Notes: generated by a model from the sequence alone, not told the origin. A stretch of DNA of 64,000 nt from Argopecten irradians (GCF_041381155.1 NC_091145.1:37959882-38023881), one strand, 5' to 3'. Positions 1-13,270 are shown, counted from the stretch's first letter. Translations and numbers: made by a program.

Positions 1-2090
1 GGTCACCTCCTGTATAGAGTTAGTGTATTCCTGTACACAGGTCAGTATAGACGATAAGATAGTACAGGGGTCACCTCCTGTATAGAGTTAGTGTATTCCT
101 GTACACAGGTCAGTATAGACAATAAGAGAGTAAAGGAGTCACCTCCTGTATAGAGTTAGTGTATTCCTGTACACAGGTCAGTATAGACGATAAGAGAGTA
201 CAGGGGTCACCTCCTGTATAGCATTAGTGTATTCCTGTACACAGGTCAGTATAGACGATAAGATAGTACAGGGGTCACCTCCTGTATAGAGTTAGTGTAT
301 TCCTGTACACAGGTCAGTATAGACAATAAGAGAGTAAGGGGTCACCTCCTGTATAGCGTTAGTGTATTCCTGTACACAGGTCAGTATAGGACAATAAGAG
401 AGTAAAGGGGTCACCTCCTGTAAGATTAGTGTATTCCTGTACACAGGTCAGTATAGACAATAAGAGAGTACAGGGTCACCTCCTGTAGTATGTCAGGAAT
501 AGACGATAAGAGAGTACAGGGGTCACCTCCTGTATAGTTTAGTGTATTCTTGTACAATAGAGTTAGTGTATTCCTGTACACAGGTCAGTATAGACGATAA
601 GATAGTACAGGGGTCACCTTCTGTATAGATTTAGTGTATTCCTGTACACAGGTCAGTATAGACGATAAGATAGTACAGGGGTCACCTCCTGTATAGCATT
701 AGTGTATTCTTGTTCACAGGTCAGTATAGACAATAAGAGAGTACAGGGGTCACCTCCTGTATAGCATTAGTGTATTCCTGTACACAGGTCAGTATAGACG
801 ATAAGATAGTACAGGGGTCACCTCCTGTATAGCATTAGTGTATTCCTGTACACAGGTCAGTATAGACGATAAGATAGTACAGGGGTCACCTCCTGTATAG
901 AGTTAGTGTATTCCTGTACACAGGTCAGTATAGACAATAAGAGAGTACAGGGGTCACCTCCTGTATAGCATTAGTGTATTCTTGTACACAGGTCAGTATA
1001 GACGATAAGAGAGTACGGGGGTCACCTCCTGTATAGCGTTAGTGTATTCTTGTACACAGGTCATTATAGACAATAAGAGAGTAAAGGGGTCACCTCCTGT
1101 ATAGCATTAGTGTATTCTTGTACACAGGTCAGTATAGACGATAAGAGAGTACAGGGGTCATCTCCTGTATAGAGTTAGTGTATTCCTGTACACAGGTCAG
1201 AATAGACAATAACAGTACAGGGGTCACCTCCTGTATAGCGTAAGTGTATTCTTGTACACCGGTCAGTATAGATGATAAGAGACTAAAGGGTTCACCTCCT
1301 GTATAGCGTTAGTGTATTCCTGTACACAGGTCAGTATAGGCAATAAGAGAGTAAAGGGGTCACCTCCTGTATAGAGTTAGTGTATTCCTGTACACAGGTC
1401 AGTATAGACAATAAGAGAGTACAGGGGTCACCTCCTGTATAGCGTTAGTGTATTCCTGTACACAGGTCAGTATAGACAATAAGAGAGTACAGGGTCACTC
1501 CTGTATAGTTAGTGTATTCCTGTACACAGGTCAGTATAGACAATAAGTGAGTGCGGGTTCACCTCCTGTATAGCGTTAGTGTATTCCTGTACACAGGTCA
1601 GTATAGACAATAAGAGAGTACAGGGGTCACCTCCTGTATAGCGTTAGTGTATTCCTGTACACAGGTCAGTATAGACAATAAGAGAGTACAGGGGTCACCT
1701 CCTGTATAGCGTTAGTGTATTCCTGTACACAGGTCAGTATAGACAATAAGAGAGTAAAGGGGTCACCTCCTGTATAGAGTTAGTGTATTCTTGTACACAG
1801 GTCAGTATAGTCAATAAGAGAGTAAAGAACTCACCTCCTGTGTAGAGTTAGTGTATTCCTGTACACAGGTCAGTATAGACAATAAGAGAGTGCGGGTTCA
1901 TCTCCTGTATAGCGTTAATGTATTCCTGTACACAGGTCAGTATAGACAATAAGAGAGTAAAGGGGGTCACCTCCTGTATAGCGTTAATGTATTCCTGTAC
2001 ACAGGTCAGTATAGACAATAAGAGAGTACGGGGGTCACCTCCTGTATAGCGTTAGTGAATTTCTGTACACATATCAGTATTTATACTTAT
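1..2090. repeat. 68-bp tandem array (about 30 copies, continues off the left edge)
   Basis: The unit begins GGTCACCTCCTGTATAG and recurs every 68 bp with few changes; adjacent starts at 1 and 69 show the period. Copies differ by point changes and small deletions, with shortened units near 421-540 and 1490-1520. Each unit holds the near-palindrome CCTGTACACAGG. The array decays after about 2040 into two diverged half-units. It lies upstream of the first visible TPRA1-type exon, so it is probably in an intron of that gene. No coding potential is seen. Confidence 0.97.
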
Positions 2091-2365
2091 GCATAGCGTT
2101 ACTGTATTCTTGTACACATCAGTATACACTTTTATTATATAAATACTTCCTGCTTTTGAATGTAACAGTGCCTATAGTGTCACCCAGAGGATATCACTCT
2201 CACCAGAAGCCATGGAATGACAGTGTGCACATTGTCTTAAAACGTCACACATAAAATATTAACTGGTTGTGTTACAATATCATTATATATACCTTCCAAA
2301 CTGTTTAGAAACACCAAGATTTACATATGCTTACTCTTGAGAATGTTTTATTTCTATGGTTACAG

Positions 2366-5300
2366 GGCACGTTGGAGTTTACGTACCCCGACCCAAACTT
2401 TCAGGTGAAGCAGAGTCCCAACAGTACTATACAGGACTATGATATCTTTGGGCATGGTGGGATGATCTTCTGGCTCACTAGCTCACTCTTCTTTTTTTTG
2501 GTAAGTTTGTGATAACAAAATCAATATTGTTAAAATCAAATGGTGATGCCCTGCAGGCATGCAAAGAAATAAAGTCTTACTATACATACTGTAACTGATC
2601 ATTGCAACATCAAAAAATTTATTGACATGAAATTTTAACATTATGGACATCAGAGTTAAATGAATTATGTTTACATTGATATGTACCAAGGTTTTAACAC
2701 TGTTGATATTTACAGGTGTACACAGTGATATTTATCTTGCCATGGACTAGTCTGAGAGAAAAGCTGGCTCTTCCACGTAAGTAATGCACAAACATGTTCA
2801 AATGTAGTCATTAAGGTAATTCTACTACTCGCACTCTGCCTTTGGTATCAATATAAGGTAGTTATAACAGTAAAACCTGCCTTAGCGACCGCCTCTTTAT
2901 AAAGACCACCTACTTATTAAGACCACTTTCTTAGGGTCTCTAGTGGCCATGGTATACAGAATTGGCCCTGTGTATAAATACCACTTGGCTATAAAGACCC
3001 TATTTTCTTTGTCCCTTGTATGGTTTTTGTATTGCCTGCAACGGAAGGGCGACACTTAGGTATCACTATGTCGGCGTCAGCGTCGGTGTCAGCATCCGTG
3101 TCCGGGAACCAGTTTCCATGCAATAACTTAAGTATTTATTGTCTGATTTCAACCAAATTTGGTATATTGCTCAGATGAGTTCTATAATGGTAAAAATCTG
3201 TCAATAGTTGCAAGAGTTACAGGACTTTAAAATTGTCGAAACAAATAAATCCATGGTTTTCCGCTTGATAACTTTATTATTGACTGTCTGATTTCAACCA
3301 AATTTGGCATTAAAATTGTCAAAACAAATAAATCCATGGTTTTCCGCTTGATAACTTTATTATTGATTGTCTGATTTCAACCAAATTTGGCATATTGCAG
3401 TATTATTGCCAACTCACCTGATTTCTCCGGGTTGACCCGTTTTTAAGATATTTTAGAATGCGTAACTCGATTGACCCATCGGGTCATCAAATAACCCGAT
3501 TTTCAGCACTTGTACCAAAGTGTTAAAAAGCTCACAAAAATTACGTCAGATAAAGCCATAAGCGCAATTTTAATTACACCTCAGGGCTTAAGACTCATAT
3601 CAGGCCCTTGTATAATGCAGGTAGCTATGTTAGTGTTTACACAAACTTTAATAAAGGTGTGAACTTGTAGCATTTAATTAATCTATTCAGTCATGCATCA
3701 CGATGTCCATGGTCGTTTTTAGACATGGCCAGCTAGCAAAATCAGACATGGCCAATAAATACTGTTCAAATTCAGAAATAATCTCTTCAAAATTCTTCAA
3801 AAGTAGCAACATTATGATTTCAGACAAAGATTTACTCACATGAATAAAACAACGTGAACGGTATCCTGTTGCAGTAGGCAGGCAAGCTTATCATAATGGC
3901 TGCCATTTTGTTTAGTCAAAGATAATTGTAGATAGTGAAACCGGACATGTGTAGAACAAAAAAAAATCAGGATTTTTAGGTCATCTGACCCGATGGGTCA
4001 GGATGACCTATTGTCATCATGCACCGTCCACGTCGTGCGCCGTGCGCCGTCCGCCGTCCGTAAACTTTTCATTCAAACAACTTCTTCTCAATAACCGGAA
4101 GGCCCAGGGTACTCATATTTGGCCTGTAGGTTGCTGGGATGGAGGGCTACCAAGTTTGTTCAAATGAATGACCTTGACTTTCATTCAAGGTCACAGGGGT
4201 CTAAAAGGCGAAAATCTTTAAACGACTTCTTCTCAAGAACCAGAAGGCCCAGGATACTGATATTTGGCCTGTATGATTCTGAGATGAAGGGCTACCAACA
4301 ACTAATTGTGAATAACTAAGAGGCATACGAGCCCTGATATTAGCCTCTGGCATGCTGGGATGAAGGGCTACCAAGTTTGTTCAAATAAATGACCTTGATC
4401 TTCATCCAAAGTCACGAGGGTCAATTAGGCTAAAATCTTTAAACGACTTCTTCTCAAGAACCAGAAGGCCCAGGGTACTGATATTGGGCCTGTGACATTC
4501 TTGGATGAAGGGCTACCAAGTTTGTTCATATGAATGACCTTGACCTTCATTCAAGGTAACAGGGGTCAAATAGGCTAAAATCTTTAAATGACTTCTTCTC
4601 AAGAACTAGAAGGCCAAGGGTACTGATATTGGGCATGTAGCATGCTTGGATGAAGGGCTATCAAGTTTATTCAAATGAATGACCTTGACCTTCCTTTAAG
4701 GTCACGGGCGGCAAATAGACTAAAATCTTTAAATGACTTCTTCTGAAGAACCAGTAGGCCCAGGGTACTGATATTGAACATGTAGCATGCTGGGATGAAG
4801 GGCTACCAAGTTTGTTCAAATGAATTACCTGGACCTTCAATCAAGGTCACAGAGGTCAAATAGGCTAAAATCTTTAAACGACTATGTTATATTGTACTAA
4901 TAGTCAGATGACCGTTAAGGCCCATGGGCCTCTTGTATTTATTTAATATTTTAGAAAAAACATTTTTTTTTTATTAAATTTCAGATATTAATTATATCAT
5001 TACAAAAAATATCATAAATATTACTGAATAAAAATATGAAGATGATAAATATATGCATATTACGGGTTTGAAATGTGTTAAAAATTATACATACTAAAAT
5101 GTGGTTCCGCACATGACCCTTGTTTTGACCCTTTCACCTGTTTTTTCAAGGGTGATCACTCGATTTGACCTAATCAGAGGTTGGCAATTCTGATATTGCT
5201 TAACATCAATGAGATCTTAGATGGGTTCGATAATGGTCTACTCTGTCATTATTTGCAAGAGTTACAGGAATTTGAATCGTCAAAACAGATAAATCCATGG

Positions 5301-6367
5301 TTTCCTCTTGATAACTTAAATATTTATTGTCCAATTTCAACCACATTTTATATATTGTTTCATATTAATGAGATCTCATATAAGTTTGATAATGGTCATA
5401 CCGTTATTCGCACGCGAATTAAAGATGGGAAACAGTATAGAGGTGTCCTATATAGCAGGTTTTACTGTATACAGCTATGTACATTTTATTTTAAAAAATA
5501 ATAACTTTATTATAATCTCGCAAAACGCACCGATGTATTCATTCTTATTATAGCATCTAATACATATGTGTATGAAATATCTACTTGTTAAAGTAACTAT
5601 GATGTCCTTGTCTGTTACAGCTAAAAGATCATTCTATAGGTATGCAGCATTCCTGGCGGCTCTGAATGCTGCCCAGGCGGTGGGCAGTGCTCTAATCTAC
5701 AGCTCCATACAGAACGGCATGTGGTGAGTAAGGATTTTACACACTGCTACATCCTTTGACTTGTTCAGCTGGTTTTGGTATGTTTGTTAATTTGTAAATG
5801 GATAATGCTTATCATTTAATTTTTCTTGAAATGTGGATTAGTAGTGTCCATTTGTCCTTTACATACGTTGTATTATCCAATTCTGTTACAGTGTGGTGGA
5901 CGTCACAACCTACATCTATTTTACTTGCTTTGCACCTGTTGTATATCTTGTGTTCCTGAGAAAATTTTTCAGGTAAGATTTTATATATTCATAGTGATAT
6001 ACAGATATATTTATTGTTTTCATTTTGCTGGGCATGAATTTTATCAATAAATCTTATGTTTTGTAAATAAAAGGAAGAAAATTTGACATTTCTTTTCAGA
6101 ATGTCACAGCCAAGCATCCTTTTCTCATACAAGAACCAAGTTGATGAGGCTCCAGAGGAGGATACAGTAAGCATGCCGTACCAAGCCACAGCCAGAATGG
6201 ACGACTCTGACAGTATTGCAGGGAGTTACGATAGTACACACTTTGACCGTAATGCACACTTCCAGAAAATTCTCCTCCCTAACGGAGCCGGATCTGTGAA
6301 TGTTGTTGAGGTTGATGTAAACCCAAATATGGACTCCTCATCAGACTTCTACCAAGGGTCTGCCTGA
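2366..6367 (+). CDS. TPRA1: TPRA1-like seven-transmembrane protein, C-terminal five exons (5' part outside window)
   Basis: Exons 2366-2500, 2716-2776, 5621-5723, 5892-5972 and 6100-6367 all have AG acceptors, all internal donors are GTAAG- or GTGAG-type, and they join in one frame (648 nt, 215 residues plus TGA). The product begins [13 protein letters not shown] and has three hydrophobic segments: around [20 protein letters not shown], around [20 protein letters not shown], and [20 protein letters not shown]. It ends in a soluble tail with [11 protein letters not shown]. The VDxTTxxYFxxFAP and LFSYKxQVDE blocks match my recollection of transmembrane protein adipocyte-associated 1 (TPRA1/GPR175), which is about 370 residues in human, so roughly the last 55-60% is here. 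Earlier exons must lie to the left, across the 68-bp array. The 2.8-kb intron 2777-5620 is filled with nested repeats. The family is known as an orphan 7TM membrane protein; its role here is not shown by the sequence. Confidence 0.85.
2879..3398. repeat. Dispersed repeat, left part; interrupted by the element at 3399-5193
   Basis: This intronic block holds a degenerate TATAAAGACCACC-type stretch (about 2880-3000). It is followed by a repeat with the phrase CTGATTTCAACCAAATTTGG, present three times, at about 3141, 3288 and 3369. An 80-bp piece is tandemly duplicated around 3225-3395. The same repeat resumes at 5194-5470 (GTTACAGGAATTTGAATCGT, then AATAAATCCATGG-like phrases), so a later insertion split it. 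Confidence 0.6.
3399..5193. mobile_element. 1.8-kb non-autonomous insertion with inverted ends and a TATTGC target duplication
   Basis: TATTGC occurs at 3393-3398 and again at 5194-5199, exactly where the older repeat is interrupted. Just inside lie matching inverted ends, ATTGCCAACTCACCTGATT on the left and AATCAGAGGTTGGCAAT on the right. No transposase is visible. The interior includes repeats of GGGTCA/TGACCC-type phrases and the 145-bp array described separately. The superfamily is not identified; a 6-bp duplication is only suggestive. Confidence 0.55.
4060..4935. repeat. 145-bp degenerate tandem repeat inside the nested element
   Basis: Phrases such as GGATGAAGGGCTACCAAG and AAAATCTTTAAACGAC recur with period 145 (copies of the latter at 4432, 4577, 4722 and 4867; an irregular one at 4211). 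The block starts after TGACCTATTGTCATCATG and ends with GGCCCATGGGCCTCTTGT. These ends recall a dispersed repeat often seen in mollusc genomes. Small ORFs here come from the repeat. Confidence 0.75.
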
Positions 6368-7717
6368 TCACGTCTGTTCAGACTCCGCCAAATTCTGAGA
6401 TCTGACTAAATCCTCTTAATCAAAATAACTCTGTATACTTTATGTGCTGTAGGGTATAAAAAGTTTGTGTAAAACTACCATCAGCAATCAGATGTGTTAC
6501 AGTAAATGTAGACTGTGCAGTGTATTAAATAGGTTGATGGCGAGATATACTAAAAGGACATGGGTAAAGTATGCTGATGAGTCCAGTGATAGTGACATCA
6601 CAAATCTCCTCAAAATATGACATCATCATTACAATTGTGGTATCTCAAAATCGACATATTTCTACATCTCGATTGATGTAACAAGAAGTCCTGTATAGCT
6701 AAACCTTGTGATACTGATAAGACTTCATAAGATTGAATGAATGTTAAATCTTTTTGGCACTATTGGATAGTTGAAAGAATTGTCACGGTATGTGTTTTAA
6801 TATTATATATATATTAGTTAAATCGTGATTTCAACTATCGGAGTTGTTATTTATGACAATATATAAAAATGAATTATTTTGATTTTGTTGATTTCATTTG
6901 ATATTATTATAGAAATCTTTTATGCATTTAAGGAAATTTTCAGACAATGGTTTATGTGATTTATATTAAACAAAAAAATAAATATTAGCCTGTGGAATTC
7001 ATCAAAATCTCAGTTACCGGTACCTACAATACCAGCTTTATCTAACAGTTGTCAAAAACCTATTATGTGTAGTTTCTGAACTAGGTAAATTAAATCTTAT
7101 TGTTGAGATGTCTGCTCTTTACTTATAAAAGTAGATACTTAATATGTGGTAACTGTGTATGTTCCATATGATATAATGGTTGTATAGAGTAGTCAGAGGA
7201 AGTGAGAATTGATGATGATAGAAGCATCATGGTCAGTAATAACCTTTATGTGAGACGAAGTGGAATTGTACTAGAAATAATCTAAACTCCCTCCTTGTAG
7301 ACCACATGTTAAATCCTTATTTGGAAATATATAATATTTCCTGAATTTCTTAATCTCACACGTTTCAGTTCATTCACCTTAGAGGTTAAGAGACATGAAA
7401 CAAGGTTTCTTCGCATGACAAAGAATAATAAACAGATTTATTAAGTGTGTCAATAGCTACTTTGTTGGGATATGTACAATTTTGATTTTATAAAGTTATT
7501 TCCTCATTTCTTTAAAAACCATTCTATTACATCAGTGTGATTAGCTGAAGTTAAGATGATAGAGGTGTTTACATGCATAGCCTGCATTGGAATTTGACTG
7601 AAGCTAAACCAGTTCTTTGTGTGTTTTGATGACTGTAACTGGTAGACTGGTTGTACTGAGTGTAATAAATCTAATGTGATTATGGTGCACAATATTATAA
7701 TAGAAACACATAATATT
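6368..7717 (+). other. 3' UTR of the TPRA1-like gene and intergenic DNA
   Basis: AT-rich sequence without supported coding exons. Candidate polyadenylation signals AATAAA lie at 6977-6982 and 7427-7432. I cannot tell which one is used. Confidence 0.5.
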
Positions 7718-8312
7718 ATATTTCCATTCTACTTTCAGTTTCCCGTTTAATCTATGTTAAACCAGATGGGCAATATCTGGCTATGAACTCCAATCTGGTC
7801 AAGTGTATGAATATCTAATGTTTCCGCCGCGTCACTGACAATGTATTCAATGTATACATACGCCTATACATAACGGTCAAATAATTTCAAAAGTGGTTTT
7901 AAAGTTGTGTAGTCTATGAAATCTAATAGTATTATCGCGTTGACAAAATCACTTGTATTAAAAAAATGTCATCGCATAATTTTCATTTGTTCGCTTGTTT
8001 CAAACCGTTTTGTGTTGAACTATATTCAGAAGTTGATGCTATTGCTGTTCCGTCTATTGAACTTGGTGACGTCAACACTAGCGCAAGCAGGAAATTTAAA
8101 GGATATACGTGTGTAGATTTGAATATGATTGATCATAATGGAAATATAAGTAATGAACTGTTACCAGATTGGACATACAGTTGATATGAAGCCCATCCGT
8201 CCGAAAGATAAATATTCATGGCGCCCTAACGGGCGCCATTCTATTTATCTTCCTTCCGGATGGGCTTCATATCAACTGTATGTCCAATCTGGTAACAGTT
8301 TATTGCTTAAAT
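7718..8312 (+). mobile_element. 595-bp repeat element with a terminal 143-bp hairpin, copy 1
   Basis: The whole block is repeated in reverse orientation at 61029-61623, also 595 bp, with scattered substitutions and small indels. Both copies share the outer motifs ATTTCCATTCTACTTTCAG and GTTTATTGCTTAAAT. The distal part (8157-8299) is a near-perfect palindrome with arms of about 70 bases around GGCGCCC-TAAC-GGGCGCC. A 72-codon ORF (7966-8184) exists in this copy but is broken in the other, so I do not call it a gene. No transposase and no clear target duplication were found. Confidence 0.8.
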
Positions 8313-8720
8313 GAATGCAACTATCAGATGAATTAACTAAGAACAAATAAGTTTAAAGGTAAGGTGCAATATGTATGTACATTACTGTAGATACATCTAT
8401 CTGGGTATATATAGTGTATATATCGGGCTAACTTCATTTTAGATTCTAGTCATTACTTTAGTATGTACATACCTAGAAATCAAGTCTATTCAGTTTGTAG
8501 AGTTAGCTGCACTTTGGAGTGTAATGGATAATTATTATATTACTGTTAAATGTACTTATTTTAGTGGTAGATTTATTTTATCGCTTTTCACACTTACATG
8601 ACTTTTATACGCTATTTATGTACAGTGCCAAATTTTGTAAAAGGGTATTTCCAGAAAATAATAATTAAGAGATTGTCACATTAGCGCTAAAATAAGTCTG
8701 TTTACAGTATGTGTGAAAAA
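8313..8720. other. Intergenic, no feature seen
   Basis: AT-rich sequence between the hairpin element and the next array. No ORF, RNA or repeat structure could be supported. Confidence 0.5.
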
Positions 8721-9328
8721 TGATGTGGTTGGACTTAGGTATCCTGCTCCAGTAGAGACAAATTTATGTAGGTATTGATGTGGTTGGACTTTAGGTATCC
8801 TGCTCCAGAAGAGACAAATTTATGTAGGTATTGATGTGGTTGGACTTTAGGTATCCTGATCCAGAAGAGACAAATTTATGTAGGTATTGATGTGGTTGGA
8901 CTTTAGTTATCCTGCTCCAGTAGAGACAAATTTATGTAGGTATTGATGTGGTTGGACTTAGGTATCCTGCTCCAGAAGAGACAAATTTATGTAGGTATTG
9001 ATGTGGTTGGACTTAGGTATCCTGCTCCAGAAGAGACAAATTTATGTAGGTATTTATGTGGTTGGACTCAGTTATCCTGCTCCAGTATTGACAAATTTAT
9101 GTAGGTATTGATGTGGTTGGACTCAGTTATCCTGCTCCAGTAGAGACAAATTTATGTAGGTATTGATGTGGTTGGACTTAGGTATCCTGCTCCAGAAGAG
9201 ACAAATTTATGTAGGTATTTATGTGGTTGGACTCAGTTATCCTGCTCCAGTATTGACAAATTTATGTAGGTATTGATGTGGTTGGACTCAGTTATCCTGC
9301 TCCAGTAGAGACAAATTTATGTAGGTAT
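8721..9328. repeat. 55-56-bp tandem array, about 11 copies
   Basis: The unit begins TGATGTGGTTGGACTTAGG and ends ACAAATTTATGTAGGTAT. Variation is concentrated at two sites, GGACTTAGG versus GGACTCAGT and CCAGTAGAG versus CCAGAAGAG or CCAGTATTG. These variants occur in blocks, suggesting that multi-unit segments were duplicated together. Confidence 0.95.
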
Positions 9329-10231
9329 CAGCATAACTAAGTCATGTATTTTTTATTGACAAAGTTATGACGCTACTTTATAAATTACAAATAAACAATT
9401 ACAGTGTATGCTAGACGTTGACCTATTTCTGGAGTTTTTCTGAACGTATTCTATATTTGGATATTACAAAGTGATCTGCCCTATTGGGTAAATATTCATT
9501 TTTAAGTCATCCGTTTGCGAACATTATGCTAAATTTTACAGAAAAAATAACACCCAGAACATATCTACTGACAAGGGCAGATAACTTTGTTATTTAATTT
9601 GTTGTTTTTGCGACCTAATATCAACATGGATTATACACAATCTATATCCATGTAACAGTTGAACTAAATAATTGCTTAAAATAGCTTTCAAATCTGTTTA
9701 AGATTGGCTTTGTAATGTAGATATTTGAAAATAAGTTGCTGAAGATTAAAATTCCCAGTTTTTAAAAATTAAATAGAAATTCCTATCAATATAAGTGCTG
9801 TAGATATTAATTTGCCGAGATGCAGTTTTATTAAATTTGTATGAAAAAAGATGGTCTACATGTTCATATACGTCAGATTCATAATATTTACATTTCCTTA
9901 GACTTTGAAATACATGTACAAAAATTAACATTTGCCTTTGATTTGCTCACCGGCTATGCACATTGTACTGACAAATATTCTTTTAAATTAAGCAAACATG
10001 AGGGATATTAGAACACATGAATTAAGTATCAACACATTTCTATTGATAAAGAAGTAAATAAAGCTACATTGTATTAACAAGATTCTATCTAAACTGAAAT
10101 TTTTGAGGATTGTTTCAATTTACTTAGCAAATTGCTTGAATGCCAATTATTTACTGGACTTCCCAAGGGAACACTTTCAGCTTTTTCGTTCACTTTGTTT
10201 ACATGTACCACCTGTATGTAATATATACATG
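9329..10231. other. Intergenic, no feature seen
   Basis: AT-rich DNA with only short spurious ORFs on both strands. Nothing could be supported. Confidence 0.5.
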
Positions 10232-10490
10232 TATATATAGGGAGCCATTTGAAGCCTACCAGTATACCGGTATTAATAGGGAGAAATGTTTGAATATATA
10301 TTGAGTATATATACTGGTATATACAGGGAGAGACGTTTGAAGCCTACCAGTATATAAACTGGTATATACAGGGAGAGACGTTTGAAGCCTACCAGTATAT
10401 ATACTGGTATATACAGGGAGAGACGTTTGAAGCCTACCAGTATATATATACTGGTATATTTATGGAGAAATGTTTGAAGCCTACTAGGTA
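10232..10490. repeat. 45-bp tandem array with an internal palindrome
   Basis: The unit GGGAGAGACGTTTGAAGCC plus ACCAGTATATATACTGGT recurs at 45-bp spacing (starts near 10325 and 10370). The second half is a perfect palindrome in most copies, so single strands could fold. About five copies, the outer ones degenerate. Confidence 0.85.
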
Positions 10491-11142
10491 CCGGCCTTGT
10501 GATTCAGCAGGTACAGTGTACACTAGACCTGCTACTTGTAGATTGTATTTATGTAAAATAAGGTATTGTGTTGACGAGCATTGTAATTATACATGTATTT
10601 TCTGTATGATGCTTTATATATAATTCGAACAAAAATGAGATTATGAAATTAAATGAAGTACACATTTTGTGGACTTGTGATGTCATATTTATAACCGTGT
10701 TAAGAAGAGGGGGGAGGGAAGGAGTAATGGAATCACCCTGTCTTAATGGAATCACCCTATCTTGATGTCTGCCTGACTATCTGGATAAAGTCGAGTCGTA
10801 AATCTTAATAATCTCTACACCGTACCTAGCTGTTCCCCAATCGTATTGTCCAAAAGACCTTCCATCAAAATAATTTACTGTTGTAATATCTACCCCTGGA
10901 ATATATTGTAGAAAATCGAAGGGTCTGCGTGCATCAGCATGTGAGACTACTTATACATGTCGACTCTGCATTTGAATTTGTTTTCGCTCTCTACATAGTT
11001 TTGAAAGAAAGACTCTTTTAGTTATTTTAAGGACTTTGATTGTTCATGTTTTTTTTTTACTCCTCAAAGATCTTCAGTTTTGCTATAGAAACATATTTCA
11101 GGGATGGATAATATTATGACTGTGATATGTTTTGAAAGATGA
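10491..11142. other. Intergenic, no feature seen
   Basis: AT-rich DNA between two arrays. There are no conserved ORFs or structured repeats that I can support. Confidence 0.5.
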
Positions 11143-13199
11143 AAAATGTGATACACACATGTACACTACCCCTCATTTTAGACCATGAGAAATGTGGTAC
11201 ACACATGTACACTACCCCTCATTTTAGACCATGAGAAATGTGGTACACATATGTACACTACCCCTGATTTTAGACCATGAGAAATGTGGTACACACATAC
11301 CCCTGATTTTAGACCATGAGAAATGTGGTACACACATACTCCTGATTTTAGACCATAAAAAATGGGGTACACACATGTATACTACCCCTCATTTTAGACC
11401 ATGAGAAATGTGGTACACACATACCCCTGATTTTAGACCATGAGAAATGTGGTACACACATGTACACTACCCATCATTTTAGACCATGAGTAATCCGGTA
11501 CACACATGTGCACTACCCCTCATTTTAGACCATAAGAAATGTGGTACACACATGTACACTACCCCTCATTTTAGACCATGAGAAATGGGTTACACACATG
11601 AACACTACCTCTCATTTTAGACCATGAGAAATGTGGTACACACATACCCCTGATTTTAGACCATGAAAAATGGGGTACACACATGTAGACTACCACTCAT
11701 TTTAGACCATGAGAAATGTGGTACACACATGTACACTACCCCTCATTTTAGACCATGAGAAATGTGGTACACACATGTACACTACCCCTCATTTTAGACC
11801 ATGAGATATGTGGTACACACATCTACACTACCACTCAATTTAGACCATGAGAAATGTGGTTCAAACATGTACACTACCCCTCATTTTAGACCATGGGAAA
11901 TGTGGTACACACATTTACACTATCCCTAATTTTAGACCATGAGAAATGTGGTACACACATGTACACTACCCCTCATTATAGACCATGAAATATGTGGTAC
12001 AGGCATGTACACTACCCCTTATTTTAGACCATGAGAAATGTGGTTCACACATGTACACTACCCCTCATTTTAGACCATGATGAATACGGTACACATATTT
12101 ACACTATCCCTAATTTTAGAACATGAGGAATATTGTACACATATGTACACTACTCCTCATTTTTGACCATGAGTAATGAGGAAAACACATGTACACTACC
12201 CCTCAATTTAGACCATGAGAAATGTGGTACACACATGTGCACTAACCCTACCCCTCATTTTAGACCATGAGAAATGTGGTACACACATGTACACTACCCC
12301 TCATTTTAGACCATGAGATATGTGGTACACACATACACCTCATTTTAGACCATGAGAAATGTGGTTCACACATACACCTCATTTTAGACCATGAGAAATG
12401 TGGTACACACATGTACACTACCCCTCATTTTAGACCATGAGAAATGTGGTACACACATGTACACTACCCATCATTTTAGACCATGAGAAATGTGGTACAC
12501 ACATGTACACTACCCATCATTTAGACCATGAGAAATGTGGTACACACATGTGCACTACCCCTCATTTTAGACCATGAGAAATGTGGTACACACATGTACA
12601 CTACCCCTCATTTTAGACCATGAGAAATGTGGTACACACATGTACATTACCCCTTATTTTAGACCATGAGAAATGTGATACACACATGTACAGTTACACC
12701 ATGAGAAATTTGATACACACATGTACACTACCCCTCATTTTAGACCATGAGAAATGTGGTACACACATCTACACTACCCCTCATTTTAGACCATGAGAAA
12801 TGTGGTTCACACATGTACACTACCCATCATTTTAGACCATGAGAAATGTGGTTCACACATACACCTCATTTTAGACCATGAGAAATGTGGTACACACATC
12901 TACACTACCCCTCATTTTAGACCATGAGAAATGTGGTACACACATCTACACTACCCCTCATTTTAGACCATGAGAAATGTGGTACACACATCTACACTAC
13001 CCCTCATTTTAGACCATGAGAGATGTGGTACACACATGTACACTACCCCTCATTTTAGACCATGAGAGATGTGGTACATACATGTACACTACCCCTCATT
13101 TTAGACCATGAGAGATGTGGTACATACATGTACACTACTCCTCATTTTAGACCATGAGAAATGTGGTACACACATACACCTCATTTTAGACCATGAGAA
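11143..13199. repeat. 46-bp tandem array, about 44 copies
   Basis: The unit CATTTTAGACCATGAGAAAT plus GTGGTACACACATGTACACTACCCCT repeats at 46 bp. Some copies lack the ACATGTACACT block, giving shorter units of about 36 bp (for example near 11280-11340 and 12330-12390). The last unit runs into non-array sequence that is itself duplicated beyond the next insertion. Confidence 0.97.
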
Positions 13200-13270
13200 A
13201 CAAATGACACGCGTGTCATTTTTGAAAATACAACATTTAGTTTTTGTCACCTTTCAAAACTATGGTAATG
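13172..13270. repeat. 99-bp direct repeat, left copy
   Basis: Identical over 99 bp to 15725-15823. It starts in the last array unit (ACATACACCTCATTTTAG) and ends TTTCAAAACTATGGTAATG. Together the two copies bracket the 2454-bp insertion. The right copy is the one still continuous with unrelated flanking DNA (ATAACAACTTTTAAATGG). Confidence 0.95.

Noticed and set aside
11143..13199. CRISPR-like spacing of repeats in the 46-bp array
   Set aside because: The units are head-to-tail with no unique spacers, and the genome is eukaryotic.
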